Below are positions 1-10,089 of a DNA stretch of 64,000 nucleotides, piece by piece. The stretch is taken from the NCBI RefSeq assembly GCF_030486405.1, contig NZ_CP129613.1, forward strand, positions 806,001 to 870,000. The letters are read 5' to 3'. The translations under genes were made by a program, and so were the position numbers. Every line of letters starts with the position of its first letter. Position 1 is the first letter of the stretch. The stretch is from Mycolicibacterium sp. HK-90. Its GTDB lineage: Bacteria > Actinomycetota > Actinomycetes > Mycobacteriales > Mycobacteriaceae. The notes under the pieces were generated by a model. The model worked only from the letters and a program-made list of their open reading frames with translations, did not search any database and was not told the origin of the DNA.

Positions 1-802
1 CGCCGGACAATCGTGCTGCCAGCTCGTCGCCCTCGGGTCCGAGCGTGTCGAGCGAACCGGTCAGTATGAGTGTCGGTGGCATCGCGGCCGCCAGCTCGTC
101 GTCGAACCGGGGAGAGGCCAGTGGCTCTCGCGAGCGGCTCGTGTCCACGACGTACGCGTCGATCGCCAGTCGTTGGATTCTTCGCGATATTCGTGGACGC
201 GCCTTGGCGGAGGTGCGGTCGGTGCGGCTGAGGTCGACGACCGGGAAGGCCAGGGCCGCCGCCCGCAATGTGACATCGCCTGTGCGGTAAGCCTGTTGGC
301 ACACATTGACGGCGAGCTTCGCCCCGGCACTGGCACCCGTCACCGACATCCGGGCCGCATCCCACCCGCGGTCCGCCGCCTCCGAACGTATCCACGATGC
401 GACGTCGAAGCACTGCTGTTCGGCTACCGGATATCGCACCTGGGGCGCCGTTGCGTAGTCGGCGAGGACCACCACCGCACCGACCTCTGCCGCGACGTAG
501 TGCGCGATGTACTCCTCTTGCCGCGGGTTGCGCACGATGAAGGCGCCGCCGTGTAGGTGCAGATTGACCGGAGGGCCGTCCACGCCGGTTCGCGCGAGGG
601 CAGCGTCGGGATGGGGCGAATAGATGTAGCACCGCACGGTTCCGTGGCGGGTCGGCACATCGACGATCTCCGGGCGGGCAACCTGCCGTGTCGCCGAACT
701 GAAACTGCGCGGGGTGGGGACCAGCGGCAACAGGCGCTGCGCCAGGTGGGCTGCGACCCAGGCGCCTGCTCGTCGCGTCCTGGTAGACGTGGCTGCGTTC
801 AC
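1..802 (-). CDS. alpha/beta hydrolase, hormone-sensitive-lipase type (C-terminus cut by window edge)
   Basis: The reading frame is open from a GTG at 802 to the left edge (about 267 codons). It shows the oxyanion-hole motif HGGAF (about residues 84-88) and the nucleophile elbow GASAG (about residues 156-160, Ser158), both in the order expected for HSL-type esterases. A GSLDTL stretch near the edge probably carries the catalytic Asp. The catalytic His would lie outside the window. Likely a cytoplasmic carboxylesterase or lipase with unknown substrate. The start is uncertain. A TACCGT hexamer 8 nt before the GTG would fit a leaderless transcript. It is divergent from the dnaK operon. Confidence 0.8.
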   Translation of the reverse strand, partial: MNAATSTRTRRAGAWVAAHLAQRLLPLVPTPRSFSSATRQVARPEIVDVPTRHGTVRCYIYSPHPDAALARTGVDGPPVNLHLHGGAFIVRNPRQEEYIAHYVAAEVGAVVVLADYATAPQVRYPVAEQQCFDVASWIRSEAADRGWDAARMSVTGASAGAKLAVNVCQQAYRTGDVTLRAAALAFPVVDLSRTDRTSAKARPRISRRIQRLAIDAYVVDTSRSREPLASPRFDDELAAAMPPTLILTGSLDTLGPEGDELAARLSG

Positions 803-1024
803 TCGGCGGAACGGTAGCCAAGTTCGCTCGGCGCCGGCTTGTCGCGAAGGGCTGAAAAGGGCGGGTGTCGTTGTGGGAGGGCGACAGGGGCGATCTTTTT
901 CGGTTCGACGAACTGGCTACTAGGGGGCGGCCGGGACGCGGTGGTTCTTCGCGAAATCCGCCGGTGGTGCCGGCCACTGCCGACGACGCAGTGAAGAAAT
1001 CGCCAAAAAAATCTCTCAATCCCG

Positions 1025-1050
1025 GGAACAAAACCGCCGAAACCCCCGTT
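1025..1050 (+). promoter_or_regulatory. SigH/SigE-type promoter of dnaK operon
   Basis: GGAACA (1025-1030) is followed after exactly 17 bases by GTT (1048-1050), matching the -35 GGAA and -10 GTT elements known for mycobacterial SigH and SigE stress promoters. The same hexamer, spacing and GTTGA context recur in front of clpB in this window, which makes a chance match unlikely. Confidence 0.7.
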
Positions 1051-1067
1051 GACCTCATCGACAACAA

Positions 1068-1088
1068 GTTGAGTGACACCGACTCAAG
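1068..1088. promoter_or_regulatory. HAIR box 1 (HspR operator)
   Basis: Arms GTTGAGT and ACTCAAG are separated by 7 bases. This matches the known HspR-associated inverted repeat CTTGAGT-N7-ACTCAAG at 13 of 14 arm positions. HspR, encoded last in this operon, is the known repressor acting at such sites. The box lies downstream of the SigH-like promoter, so bound HspR would block the transcript. Confidence 0.85.
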
Positions 1089-1122
1089 TCTGGGTTGACA
1101 ATCTATGCTCACCCGGAGCAGG

Positions 1123-1143
1123 CTTGAGCGCAGTCCGCTCAGA
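1123..1143. promoter_or_regulatory. HAIR box 2 (imperfect HspR operator)
   Basis: CTTGAGC, 7 bases, then GCTCAGA. The left arm matches the HAIR consensus at 6 of 7 positions and the right arm keeps the CTCA core. Centre-to-centre distance to box 1 is 55 bp. A second weaker HAIR half-site pair is common at dnaK promoters of actinobacteria. Confidence 0.65.
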
Positions 1144-1172
1144 CCCCTATATGTCTATCAGGAGGCAACACC

Positions 1173-3031
<1,859 letters not shown>

Positions 3032-3035
<4 letters not shown>

Positions 3036-3649
3036 GCGAGAACGATTCGCACGAGCCGGTGACCATCACCGACAAACGGCGCATCGATCCGGACACCGGT
3101 GAGGTTCGTGAGGCGCCGGCCCCTGAGGGGCCGGCGCCGGCCGCCGGCGAGCCGACGGGCGATAGCGACGAGGTTGCCGAGCTCAAAGCCACACTGCAGC
3201 GCGTCAAGGCGGAATACGACAACTACCGCAAGCGGGCACTGCGCGATCAGCAGGTCACTGCCGACCGGGCCAAGACCGCCGTCATCACCCAGTTGCTGGG
3301 TGTACTCGACGACCTGGACCGGGCCCGCAGCCACGGTGACCTGGAATCCGGGCCACTCAAGTCGGTTGCCGACAAGCTCGTCGGCGCCCTTGAAGGACAG
3401 GGCCTTTCCGGTTTCGGCGAGGAGGGTGACGAGTTCGACCCGTCGCTGCACGAAGCGGTGCAGCACGAGGGCGAGGGCACTCACCCGGTGATCGGAACGG
3501 TGATGCGCCGGGGTTACCGGATCGGTGATCAGGTGGTCAGGCATGCCCTCGTCGGCGTCGTGGACACCGTGCCCGAAGCCGAAGCCGGTGCGCAGCCCGC
3601 GGATAACGGTGACGGCGCCGGTGATCAGGCCGCAGAATCAGACAATTAG
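3032..3649 (+). CDS. grpE: nucleotide exchange factor GrpE
   Basis: Releases ADP from DnaK to reset the chaperone cycle. The product is 205 residues: an acidic, Pro/Ala-rich N-terminal tail (to about residue 48), then a coiled-coil dimerisation helix containing the typical [14 protein letters not shown] stretch, then the C-terminal beta domain with VLDDLDRA and [20 protein letters not shown]. The GTG start at 3032 overlaps the dnaK stop (GTGA), which indicates translational coupling. The second gene of the heat-shock operon, equivalent to Rv0351. Confidence 0.97.
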
Positions 3650-3688
3650 ACAATCCATTGGAGAGAAGAGGTAAGGAGGTGGCGCAGC

Positions 3689-4855
3689 ATGGCCCAACGC
3701 GAGTGGGTCGAAAAGGACTTCTACAAAGAACTCGGCGTCTCCTCTGACGCCAGCGCCGACGAGATCAAGAAGGCCTACCGGAAACTGGCCTCCGAACTGC
3801 ATCCCGACCGCAATCCCGATGCGGGGGCGGCGGAGCGGTTCAAGGCGGTTTCCGAGGCGAACAGTGTTCTGTCGGATCCCGCGAAGCGTAAGGAGTATGA
3901 CGAGACCCGCCGGCTGTTCGCCGGGGGTGGTCGTCGGTTCAACCCGGGCGGGAACTTCGGTGGCGGATTCGGCTCCGACGGAGCCGAATTCAACCTCGGG
4001 GATCTGTTCGACGCGGCCGGTCAGAGCGGCGGTGCCAACATCGGTGACCTCTTCGGCGGGCTGTTCGGTCGCGGTGCACAGCCGCGGCCGAGCCGGCCCC
4101 GCCGGGGAAATGACCTGGAAACCGAAACCGAACTGTCGTTCCTGGAAGCCACCAAGGGCGTGGCCATGCCGCTGCGGCTGACCAGCCCGGCGCCCTGCAC
4201 CAACTGCCACGGCAGCGGTGCGCGGCCGGGCACCAGCCCCAAGGTGTGCCCGAACTGCAACGGCTCCGGCGTCGTCAACCGCAACCAGGGGGCGTTCGGG
4301 TTCTCCGAGCCCTGCACCGAGTGCCGGGGTAGCGGCTCGATCATCGAGCACCCCTGCGCGGAGTGCCAGGGCACCGGCGTCACCACCCGAACCCGAACCA
4401 TCAACGTGCGGATCCCACCGGGCGTGGAGGACGGTCAGCGCATCCGGCTCGCCGGACAGGGCGAAGCCGGGCTGCGGGGCGCACCATCGGGCGATCTCTA
4501 CGTCACCGTGCATGTGCGGCCGGACAAGGTGTTCGGGCGCGACGGTGATGATCTGACCGTTGCGGTGCCCGTCAGTTTCCACGAGTTGGCATTGGGTACA
4601 ACGCTTTCCGTTCCCACCCTGGACGGCAAGGTCGGTGTTCGGGTGCCCAAGGGCACATCCGACGGCCGCATCCTGCGGGTGCGTGGCCGCGGCGTGCCCA
4701 AGCGCTCCGGCGGTCACGGTGACCTGTTGGTCACGGTGAAGGTGGCGGTGCCGCCGAACCTGGAGGGCGAAGCGGCCGAAGCGCTGGAGGCGTATGCGAA
4801 AGCCGAACGGGCCAGCGGGTTCGACCCGAGGGCCGGATGGGCAGGCAACACATGA
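3689..4855 (+). CDS. dnaJ1: co-chaperone DnaJ1 (Hsp40)
   Basis: Stimulates DnaK ATPase and delivers substrates. The 388-residue type I DnaJ has an N-terminal J domain with HPD at residues 38-40, a Gly/Phe-rich linker (about 80-140), four CxxCxGxG zinc-binding repeats ([24 protein letters not shown] and CAECQGTG, about residues 170-231), and the C-terminal peptide-binding domain. The 39-bp gap after grpE carries an AAGGAGG ribosome binding site. The gene ends in an ATGA overlap with hspR. Equivalent to Rv0352. Confidence 0.98.
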   Translation: MAQREWVEKDFYKELGVSSDASADEIKKAYRKLASELHPDRNPDAGAAERFKAVSEANSVLSDPAKRKEYDETRRLFAGGGRRFNPGGNFGGGFGSDGAEFNLGDLFDAAGQSGGANIGDLFGGLFGRGAQPRPSRPRRGNDLETETELSFLEATKGVAMPLRLTSPAPCTNCHGSGARPGTSPKVCPNCNGSGVVNRNQGAFGFSEPCTECRGSGSIIEHPCAECQGTGVTTRTRTINVRIPPGVEDGQRIRLAGQGEAGLRGAPSGDLYVTVHVRPDKVFGRDGDDLTVAVPVSFHELALGTTLSVPTLDGKVGVRVPKGTSDGRILRVRGRGVPKRSGGHGDLLVTVKVAVPPNLEGEAAEALEAYAKAERASGFDPRAGWAGNT

Positions 4856-5241
4856 GCCAGCGCAAAGAGGAAGCCCGTACGTTTCTGATCTCGGTGGCCG
4901 CCGAGCTGGCCGGTATGCACGCGCAGACCCTGCGCACGTACGACCGGCTCGGCCTGGTCAGCCCGCAGCGCAGTTCCGGCGGCGGGCGCCGTTACTCCGA
5001 GCGTGACGTCGACCTGCTCCGTGAGGTGCAGCGGCTGTCACAGGACGAGGGCGTCAACCTCGCCGGGATCAAACGCATCATCGAGCTGACCAATCAGGTT
5101 GATGCGTTGCGTACCAGGGTCTCCGAGTTGACCCAGCAGGTCGAGCGGCTCAGCGCGGATCAGCGCCACGATGTTTCGGTGGCGTCGAAAGCCGTGGTGC
5201 TGTGGCAGCCCGGAGCCGCTCGGCGGCGACACCGGCCGTAG
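4852..5241 (+). CDS. hspR: heat-shock repressor HspR (MerR family)
   Basis: Repressor of the dnaK operon and clpB that binds HAIR sequences, with DnaK acting as co-repressor in related actinobacteria. The 129-residue protein has a MerR-type winged helix ([21 protein letters not shown], residues about 13-33, then [13 protein letters not shown]) and a C-terminal coiled coil ([22 protein letters not shown]). I chose the ATG at 4852 because it forms an ATGA overlap with the dnaJ1 stop and gives the usual [11 protein letters not shown] start. An in-frame ATG at 4837 exists but would add five residues. HAIR boxes at 1068, 1123 and 19071 are its expected targets. Confidence 0.96.
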   Translation: MSQRKEEARTFLISVAAELAGMHAQTLRTYDRLGLVSPQRSSGGGRRYSERDVDLLREVQRLSQDEGVNLAGIKRIIELTNQVDALRTRVSELTQQVERLSADQRHDVSVASKAVVLWQPGAARRRHRP

Positions 5242-5262
5242 CCGGCGGCGCAGCGGCGGGCG

Positions 5263-6174
5263 CTAGCCGACCTTGATTGAAAAGATGGCCGTCTCCGGTT
5301 TTCCGGGGGCGGCCGTCGTGTATCTCCCGGTACGCAACGCGTCGGTGGGGGCGGCCATCGGCTCGATACCCACCACATTGTCGACGCGCGGTGCGAACAA
5401 TTGCGCGGCCGGGTAACCACGCTCGAACGCCACCTCAACCTGATGCTCCCCGCCGGACAGCGTGAATACCGCACCCATCTCGACGTCGTCGAATCCGTCG
5501 TCCAGTTCGGTGGTTCCCAGCTGCTGCGCGCCACCCGGCCACACCCGTGACTCGCCGGAGGGCAGTCCCCGGTCATCCACGAGCAGGTGACGCATGTGCG
5601 GCGTCTGCAATCGCCAATCCTCGCGTGGCACACCGGGAATGGTCACGTAGGGGTGGTAGCCGTAACAGAGCGGGACGGACTGCGGAGCCGTCGGTGTCAC
5701 GGTGGTGGCCACGGTGAGGGTCCGGTCGGCCAGCGTCACCGTCATGGTCAGGCGGTGCGGGAACGGGAACGTCGCGAGCAGTCGCGGCTCGGCCCAGTCC
5801 AGCGTGGCCGCCAGCCCGTTGGCGGATTCCTCGGTCACCTGCCAGTCCGGGTTGGCGGCCAGCACACCGTGGATCGGCGCCCCGTTGGCATCGGTGCGCA
5901 CCCCGTTCTCCCCGGGAATCAGGTTCACCTCTGCGCCTTCCACGCTGTAGGTGTTGCTGCTCAAGCGATTTGCCCACGGGTAGAGGATCGGGATGCCCAT
6001 CGTCTTGCCATCGGAAATGTAGGCTTGCAGGCCGCGCCGCCGGCCCAGGTACTCGACGCGTTCGCCGGCCTGGATATCGGCCAATGAGGTGCACACCATT
6101 CCCGCCGCCGGGACATACGTCGCCGTCATCGACGACGACGGGTCTTTGAGCGTGACAGTTTGCACGTCGGCCAT
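5263..6174 (-). CDS. aldose 1-epimerase family protein
   Basis: Predicted mutarotase interconverting alpha and beta anomers of an aldose or aldose phosphate. The 303-residue product has the galactose-mutarotase fold signatures: PWANRL near residue 90, the catalytic-type His in APIHGV and again in YGYHPYV, and a late Glu in GIEPMAAP that fits the catalytic base. I set the start at ATG 6174 (MADVQTVTL). The open frame upstream (to 6477) is Arg/Pro/His-rich antisense noise within the neighbouring gene. It is convergent with hspR, 21 bp away, and probably expressed with the flavohemoglobin gene upstream. Confidence 0.85.
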   Translation of the reverse strand: MADVQTVTLKDPSSSMTATYVPAAGMVCTSLADIQAGERVEYLGRRRGLQAYISDGKTMGIPILYPWANRLSSNTYSVEGAEVNLIPGENGVRTDANGAPIHGVLAANPDWQVTEESANGLAATLDWAEPRLLATFPFPHRLTMTVTLADRTLTVATTVTPTAPQSVPLCYGYHPYVTIPGVPREDWRLQTPHMRHLLVDDRGLPSGESRVWPGGAQQLGTTELDDGFDDVEMGAVFTLSGGEHQVEVAFERGYPAAQLFAPRVDNVVGIEPMAAPTDALRTGRYTTAAPGKPETAIFSIKVG

Positions 6175-6194
6175 GGGGCCAGTGTGGCACGCGC

Positions 6195-7361
6195 TCAGCG
6201 CGTCAGCGGGTCGTGCTGGATGCGCTCGGCCGGCGCGCCCCGTTCGATCAGGGCCGCTTTGGTGGCGGTGACCATGTCCGGACCACCGCAGATGAGGATC
6301 TGGCGGTCGCCCCAATTGCCGTACCGCGTCACCACTTCGGGCAGGGTGCCGGTCTGACGCACGTGCAGGCCACGTGGCGGCTGGACGTCGGGATACTGGC
6401 CGGCCCACGGTGCATCGGTGCTGTACTCGGACACCGGGGTCACCGACAGCCACGGGTTGGTGGACGCGATGTGCCACAGGGTCTTCAGGTCGTAGAGGTC
6501 GGAGGGGTAGCGGCCCCCGAAGAACAGGTGAACCCGCGGATTCACCCCATGCAGGGTCATGTCCATGATCAGGTTGCGCAGCGGAGCCAGGCCGGTGCTG
6601 CCCGCCACCATCAGCACATCCTCGCCGTCGCGGTCGACATGGAGTCCACCGTGCGGGCTGGACATCCGCCAGCGGTCACCGATCCGGGTCTCGTTGACGA
6701 TGGCGGTGCTCACCATGCCGCCGGGGACCGATCGGACGTGGAACTCGATACCGCCGGAGCGGTCGGCCGGGATGGCCGGGCTCAGGTAACGCCACCGCCG
6801 TGGCCACTGGGGCACCTGGACGGTGACGTACTGGCCCGGGTGATAGAACAGCGCCTGGTCGAGTTGCAGCCGGATCACCGAGACGTCGCGCGTGACCCGG
6901 TGGTGCTCGATGACGGTGCCGTCGCAGTAGGCCGGGGAGTCCTCGGCGTCGGCGGCCCCGCGCATCACGCCGATGATCAGGGCCACCGCGTCGTGCGTGG
7001 TCTCGGCCAGCCGATCGTCCCAATCGGTCTCAAGGTGGCTGCGGAAGGCGTTGTACAGCGCGTCCTGCATCGAGTCGTAATGACTCTGCAGCACCCCGTA
7101 CTTGCGGTGGTCCCGGCCGAGCTGAGCCAGGAACGCCACCGGCTCCTCGGCGCGCTGGGCGATCAACTCCCCGAACAGCCAGGTCAGGGCGCGGGCGAAG
7201 ACTTCGCGCTGGCTGCCCATGTCCGGGGGGAACAGATCGCGGGCCGAGAGGTCGGTGGCGAACCACTGGGTGTAGAAGTCGCGGATCAGCGTCTCTGAGC
7301 CGTGTGCGGGGTCGACGGCGTTCTGCAGTGTCTGCAGCGCTTCCCGGTCATCGAGTCCCAC
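6195..7361 (-). CDS. type II flavohemoglobin (globin plus FAD/NAD reductase), Rv0385-like
   Basis: Two-domain haem-flavin protein. Residues 1 to about 140 are a globin with a candidate proximal His85 in GRDHRKYGV. Residues about 145-388 form a ferredoxin-reductase-like module with YHPGQYVTV, a modified FAD motif RYLSPAIP, and NAD-site stretches MVAGSTGLAPL and ILICGGPDMV. Length (388) matches Rv0385, which has been described as a type II flavohemoglobin acting in electron transfer and oxidative stress rather than as a classical NO dioxygenase. The start overlaps the end of the upstream membrane-protein gene by 14 bp, so the two are likely cotranscribed. Confidence 0.88.
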   Translation of the reverse strand: MGLDDREALQTLQNAVDPAHGSETLIRDFYTQWFATDLSARDLFPPDMGSQREVFARALTWLFGELIAQRAEEPVAFLAQLGRDHRKYGVLQSHYDSMQDALYNAFRSHLETDWDDRLAETTHDAVALIIGVMRGAADAEDSPAYCDGTVIEHHRVTRDVSVIRLQLDQALFYHPGQYVTVQVPQWPRRWRYLSPAIPADRSGGIEFHVRSVPGGMVSTAIVNETRIGDRWRMSSPHGGLHVDRDGEDVLMVAGSTGLAPLRNLIMDMTLHGVNPRVHLFFGGRYPSDLYDLKTLWHIASTNPWLSVTPVSEYSTDAPWAGQYPDVQPPRGLHVRQTGTLPEVVTRYGNWGDRQILICGGPDMVTATKAALIERGAPAERIQHDPLTR

Positions 7362-8385
7362 GGAGCTGCATCTTAGGCGTGGTCGGCCCGGGCCGCCGCA
7401 AAGCGGCGATGATCACCAGAAACAGGCCCGCCAGCGCCCAGCAACCGAGCACCAGGATCGCGGTGTCCGCCCCGGCGCCGCCGAAGTATGCGGTGGAGCG
7501 CAGCAGCGTGGCATTGGCGCCCTGCGGCAACAGCTGGCCGAGCTGGCCCCAGCCGGCGGGCAGCATCTCCGGAGCGGCGGTCAGCCCGGACAACGGGTTG
7601 CCCAGCAGCAGCGCGAGCGCGGCACCCACGCCCAGCCCGGCCTTGCCGAACAGCGAGCCCAGTCCGAGCATGAACACCCCCGCCGCGGCTATCCCCAGCG
7701 TCAGACCCGCGGCCACTCCCCAGAAGTTCGAGTCGATGGAGCCGAACACGTAGCGGAGCAGGGCCGCGACCGTGATGCCGGCGACCGCGCAGAACACCAA
7801 CGTGGCGATCAGCCGAGTCCACACCTCACGCCGCAGGACCAGCACCAGCGCGACGGCCGGCAGCATCCCGGCCAAGGTGATCGGCAGCGCGGAGGCGGCC
7901 AGGCCGGTTCCGCGCGGATCCTGGGCGGTGGGCGGGGCCAGGTCCTCGGTGTGCAGGGGCGCTCCCGTCTGGGCGGCGATGCCGTTCCCGATCTGGGTCA
8001 GCAGTTGTGCGACGGCCGGGCTGCCTCCGGTGGCCGTCAGCAGGGTGGGGCCTTGCGGTCCGAAGGCGATGCCGCCGTAGACGTTTCGGTTCAAGATCGC
8101 CTCGCGCAAGGCCTGCTCACCGGGGTAGTAGGTGACCGCGAACGCACCGGGCGCCTGCTTTTCGAGGGCTTGCGCGATCTGGCTGGTGGCCGCCTGGGGT
8201 CCGGCGGCGCCGATCGGCACGTCGTGGGGCTTGGAACGCGATGCGGGCAGGGCGAACGCGATCGCCACTATGGCGATCGCGATGGTCAGCACCGTGACGA
8301 TGCCCGCGGCGCGCAGTGCGGCGGGCGGTTCGTGTTCGGGTGCGGCGTGGTGGTGAGCGGGGGCAGGGGCCTGGGTCGAGAGCAT
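7348..8385 (-). CDS. polytopic membrane protein, ABC-2/YhgE-Pip-like
   Basis: 345 residues. A cytoplasmic His/Pro-rich N-terminus is followed by one transmembrane helix (about 27-48), a roughly 120-residue extracytoplasmic domain, then about five further helices (from about 165 to 330). This layout resembles DUF3533/YhgE-Pip and ABC-2 permease-like proteins. No ATPase subunit lies next to it. An AGAGGG ribosome binding site precedes the ATG. The gene is divergent from a TetR regulator and shares the 99-bp promoter region that holds an inverted repeat, so TetR control is likely. The transported substrate is unknown. Confidence 0.75.
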   Translation of the reverse strand: MLSTQAPAPAHHHAAPEHEPPAALRAAGIVTVLTIAIAIVAIAFALPASRSKPHDVPIGAAGPQAATSQIAQALEKQAPGAFAVTYYPGEQALREAILNRNVYGGIAFGPQGPTLLTATGGSPAVAQLLTQIGNGIAAQTGAPLHTEDLAPPTAQDPRGTGLAASALPITLAGMLPAVALVLVLRREVWTRLIATLVFCAVAGITVAALLRYVFGSIDSNFWGVAAGLTLGIAAAGVFMLGLGSLFGKAGLGVGAALALLLGNPLSGLTAAPEMLPAGWGQLGQLLPQGANATLLRSTAYFGGAGADTAILVLGCWALAGLFLVIIAALRRPGPTTPKMQLRGTR

Positions 8386-8451
8386 CGTTCCCTCTTTTCA
8401 TCCGATGTTGAAATATCGGTTGGTGTGAGGGTAACGCTGAATGCGGTCAGT

Positions 8452-8469
8452 TTTCAACAGTCATTGAAA
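8452..8469. promoter_or_regulatory. candidate TetR operator between divergent genes
   Basis: TTTCAA (8452-8457) and TTGAAA (8464-8469) form a perfect 6-bp inverted repeat around CAGTCA. The site sits just upstream of TAACCT (8473-8478), which lies 6 nt before the tetR GTG start and looks like the -10 element of a leaderless promoter. A bound dimer would cover the -35 region. Another TTGAAA occurs at 8409-8414. Confidence 0.6.
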
Positions 8470-8484
8470 TGCTAACCTCGATGG

Positions 8485-9114
8485 GTGGCGTCACCTGGGA
8501 AAACGACGAAGCGGCGCGGACGCCGTCAGGGCGATCCGGTGTCTCGCGACGCCGTGCTGGCCGCGGCCAAGCATCGATTCGCCGCAGAGGGGTACGAGAA
8601 GACGACGCTGCGCGCCATTGCTTCGGACGCGCACGTCGACGCCGCGATGGTGCTCTACCTTTTTGGCTCCAAGGCCGACCTGTTCCGGGAATCGCTCAGG
8701 CTGATCCTCGACCCCGACATGTTGGTGGCTGCCCTGCAGGGACCTGCCGAGAATGTGGGTGAACGCATGGTGCGCCTCTACCTGAAGATCTGGGAATCGC
8801 CCGAGACCGCAGCCAGCATGCGGGTCATGCTGCAGTCGGCAACATCGAATTCCGATGCACACGTGGCATTTCGAACGTTCATGCAGGATTACGTGCTCAC
8901 CGCGGTGTCCGGTGTGCTGGGTGGCGGCGAGCAATCCAGACTGCGGGCGATGCTCGCCGCGTCGAGCCTGGTCGGTACCGCGATGCTGCGCTACGTGATG
9001 GCGGTACCGCCGTTGGCGACGCTCGACGGTGAAGACGTCGTGCGGTTACTCGCGCCGACGGTGACCCGTTATCTCACCGCCGATGCGGCCGAGCTGGGGT
9101 TGCCCGACCCGTAG
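8485..9114 (+). CDS. TetR-family transcriptional regulator
   Basis: 209 residues. A basic N-terminus (GKTTKRRGRRQGD) is followed by a TetR helix-turn-helix with AAKHRFAAEGYEKTTLRAIA and VLYLFGSKADLF (about residues 26-65). The C-terminal half is a helical ligand-binding and dimerisation domain of the common mycobacterial type. The GTG start at 8485 is supported by the TAACCT hexamer 6 nt upstream, which suggests a leaderless message. It likely controls itself and the divergent membrane protein through the inverted repeat at 8452-8469. The ligand is unknown. Confidence 0.92.
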   Translation: MASPGKTTKRRGRRQGDPVSRDAVLAAAKHRFAAEGYEKTTLRAIASDAHVDAAMVLYLFGSKADLFRESLRLILDPDMLVAALQGPAENVGERMVRLYLKIWESPETAASMRVMLQSATSNSDAHVAFRTFMQDYVLTAVSGVLGGGEQSRLRAMLAASSLVGTAMLRYVMAVPPLATLDGEDVVRLLAPTVTRYLTADAAELGLPDP

Positions 9115-9117
9115 CGA

Positions 9118-9717
9118 TCAGTGTGCGCGGTCGGAATGCCGTGCGATGAGCGCGAGTTCGGCCTCGCCGGCCTGTTCCGGGGTGGCGAACGGCATGTTCG
9201 TTCCGACGAAGTCTCGCGCTTCCTGGAAGTCCATGCCCTGCTCGACCATCATGTTGACCACGCCGATGTGCACCACCGCCGTCGCGCGTTTGGCGGCCAC
9301 GCCGGCCACGAACCGGATTTCATCCGCCAACTGAGACTCGGTCAGGGCGGTCACCTTCGGATCCAGGTCCACCTGAGCGACCGAACCGTTGAGGTACGCG
9401 GTGACGGTGACGGTGCCCGGTGGATTGATGGCCTGGACCACCGGAATCTGTTCTTCGTCTTCAGGTTCGGCCTCGGCGTGGATTGCTGCGAAGCTGTCGT
9501 GGTCGTCGTCCTCGACCTCGTGGTTGGCGTAGTCGTCGACCGCATCGAAACCGGTGCCATGATCGCCGTCGTGGTGGACATCCCCGCCGAAGGCATAGTC
9601 CGGCAGCGCGTCGAGCCCGGATGAATCGTCATCGTGCTGGGGTGCGCCGAAGTCGAATGCGTCGAGGCCACTTCCCTCGTCGGCGTCGTCCCAGTCGTCC
9701 GAACCGTTAGGCGTCAT
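9118..9717 (-). CDS. EspD/EspH-family ESX-1 associated protein (DUF2694)
   Basis: 199 residues in two parts. The N-terminal half (to about 95) is very acidic and Asp/His-rich with repeated LDA-type segments. The C-terminal half is a YbaB-like fold with NPPGTVTVTAYLNGSVAQVDL and SQLADEIRFVAGVAAKRA. It resembles the mycobacterial EspD and EspH proteins, which stabilise or accompany the secreted EspA/EspC (or EspE/EspF) pair and are themselves cytosolic or partly exported. It is the last gene of an espA-espC-espD-like operon. Its final 32 coding bases recur at 14326-14357 as a relic. Confidence 0.8.
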   Translation of the reverse strand: MTPNGSDDWDDADEGSGLDAFDFGAPQHDDDSSGLDALPDYAFGGDVHHDGDHGTGFDAVDDYANHEVEDDDHDSFAAIHAEAEPEDEEQIPVVQAINPPGTVTVTAYLNGSVAQVDLDPKVTALTESQLADEIRFVAGVAAKRATAVVHIGVVNMMVEQGMDFQEARDFVGTNMPFATPEQAGEAELALIARHSDRAH

Positions 9718-9768
9718 GCGTCAGTAATACCTGTTCCGGGTCGGCCACTGAATACCTGGGCGGACATG

Positions 9769-10089
9769 TCACCGCGGATGCATCTGTTTGCCCAGGTTGG
9801 CTCCGCCCTGCGCATCCGTCTGGTCGTAATACATGGCGGAGATATTCAGCTTCTCCGACATGTCCTGCGACACGGATGCCATCGCCTCGCATGCCATGTG
9901 ACGGGCGATGTTGGCCATCGCCAGGGCGTCGATACTGGTCGAGCAGATCACGCCATGGTTCACGAACATGGAGTCGCTGACACCGTCGGTGACATCGGCC
10001 GTCAGCTCGATATACCGCTTTGCCGTGTTCTGACCGTCGGCCAGTTCGCGAACATGAGCGGTGGTAACTCCCAGCGTGCCGTCAGACAT
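9769..10089 (-). CDS. EspC/EspF-like ESX-1 secreted protein (DUF2580)
   Basis: 106 residues, the usual size for EspC and EspF. It is a helical hairpin-type protein with TTAHVRELADGQ at the start and a YDQTD segment near the C-terminus, which fits the YxxxD type VII secretion signal. The start at 10089 (MSDGTLGV) matches family starts. It overlaps the end of the espA-like gene by 8 bp, so the two are coupled. The likely partner is the EspA-like protein encoded immediately upstream. No ESX-1 apparatus gene is in the window, so secretion would depend on a distant locus. Confidence 0.82.
   Translation of the reverse strand: MSDGTLGVTTAHVRELADGQNTAKRYIELTADVTDGVSDSMFVNHGVICSTSIDALAMANIARHMACEAMASVSQDMSEKLNISAMYYDQTDAQGGANLGKQMHPR

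Larger units (their letters stand above)
803..1172. promoter_or_regulatory. 370-bp intergenic control region of the dnaK operon
   Basis: This gap between the divergent hydrolase and dnaK has no convincing gene. It holds a SigH-like promoter, two HspR-type inverted repeats and the dnaK ribosome binding site (AGGAGG at 1160-1165, 7 nt before the ATG). It is noticeably more A/T-rich around 990-1110 than the neighbouring coding DNA. A TTGACA at 1095-1100 and a TATGCT at 1104-1109 are also present, but they are too close together to be paired as one housekeeping promoter. Confidence 0.75.

Noticed and set aside
5232..5245. Small hairpin CCGGC-CGTA-GCCGG between hspR and the epimerase gene as a terminator
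   Set aside because: Only five pairs, no T-run, and it overlaps the hspR stop. Such hairpins are frequent by chance at this GC content.
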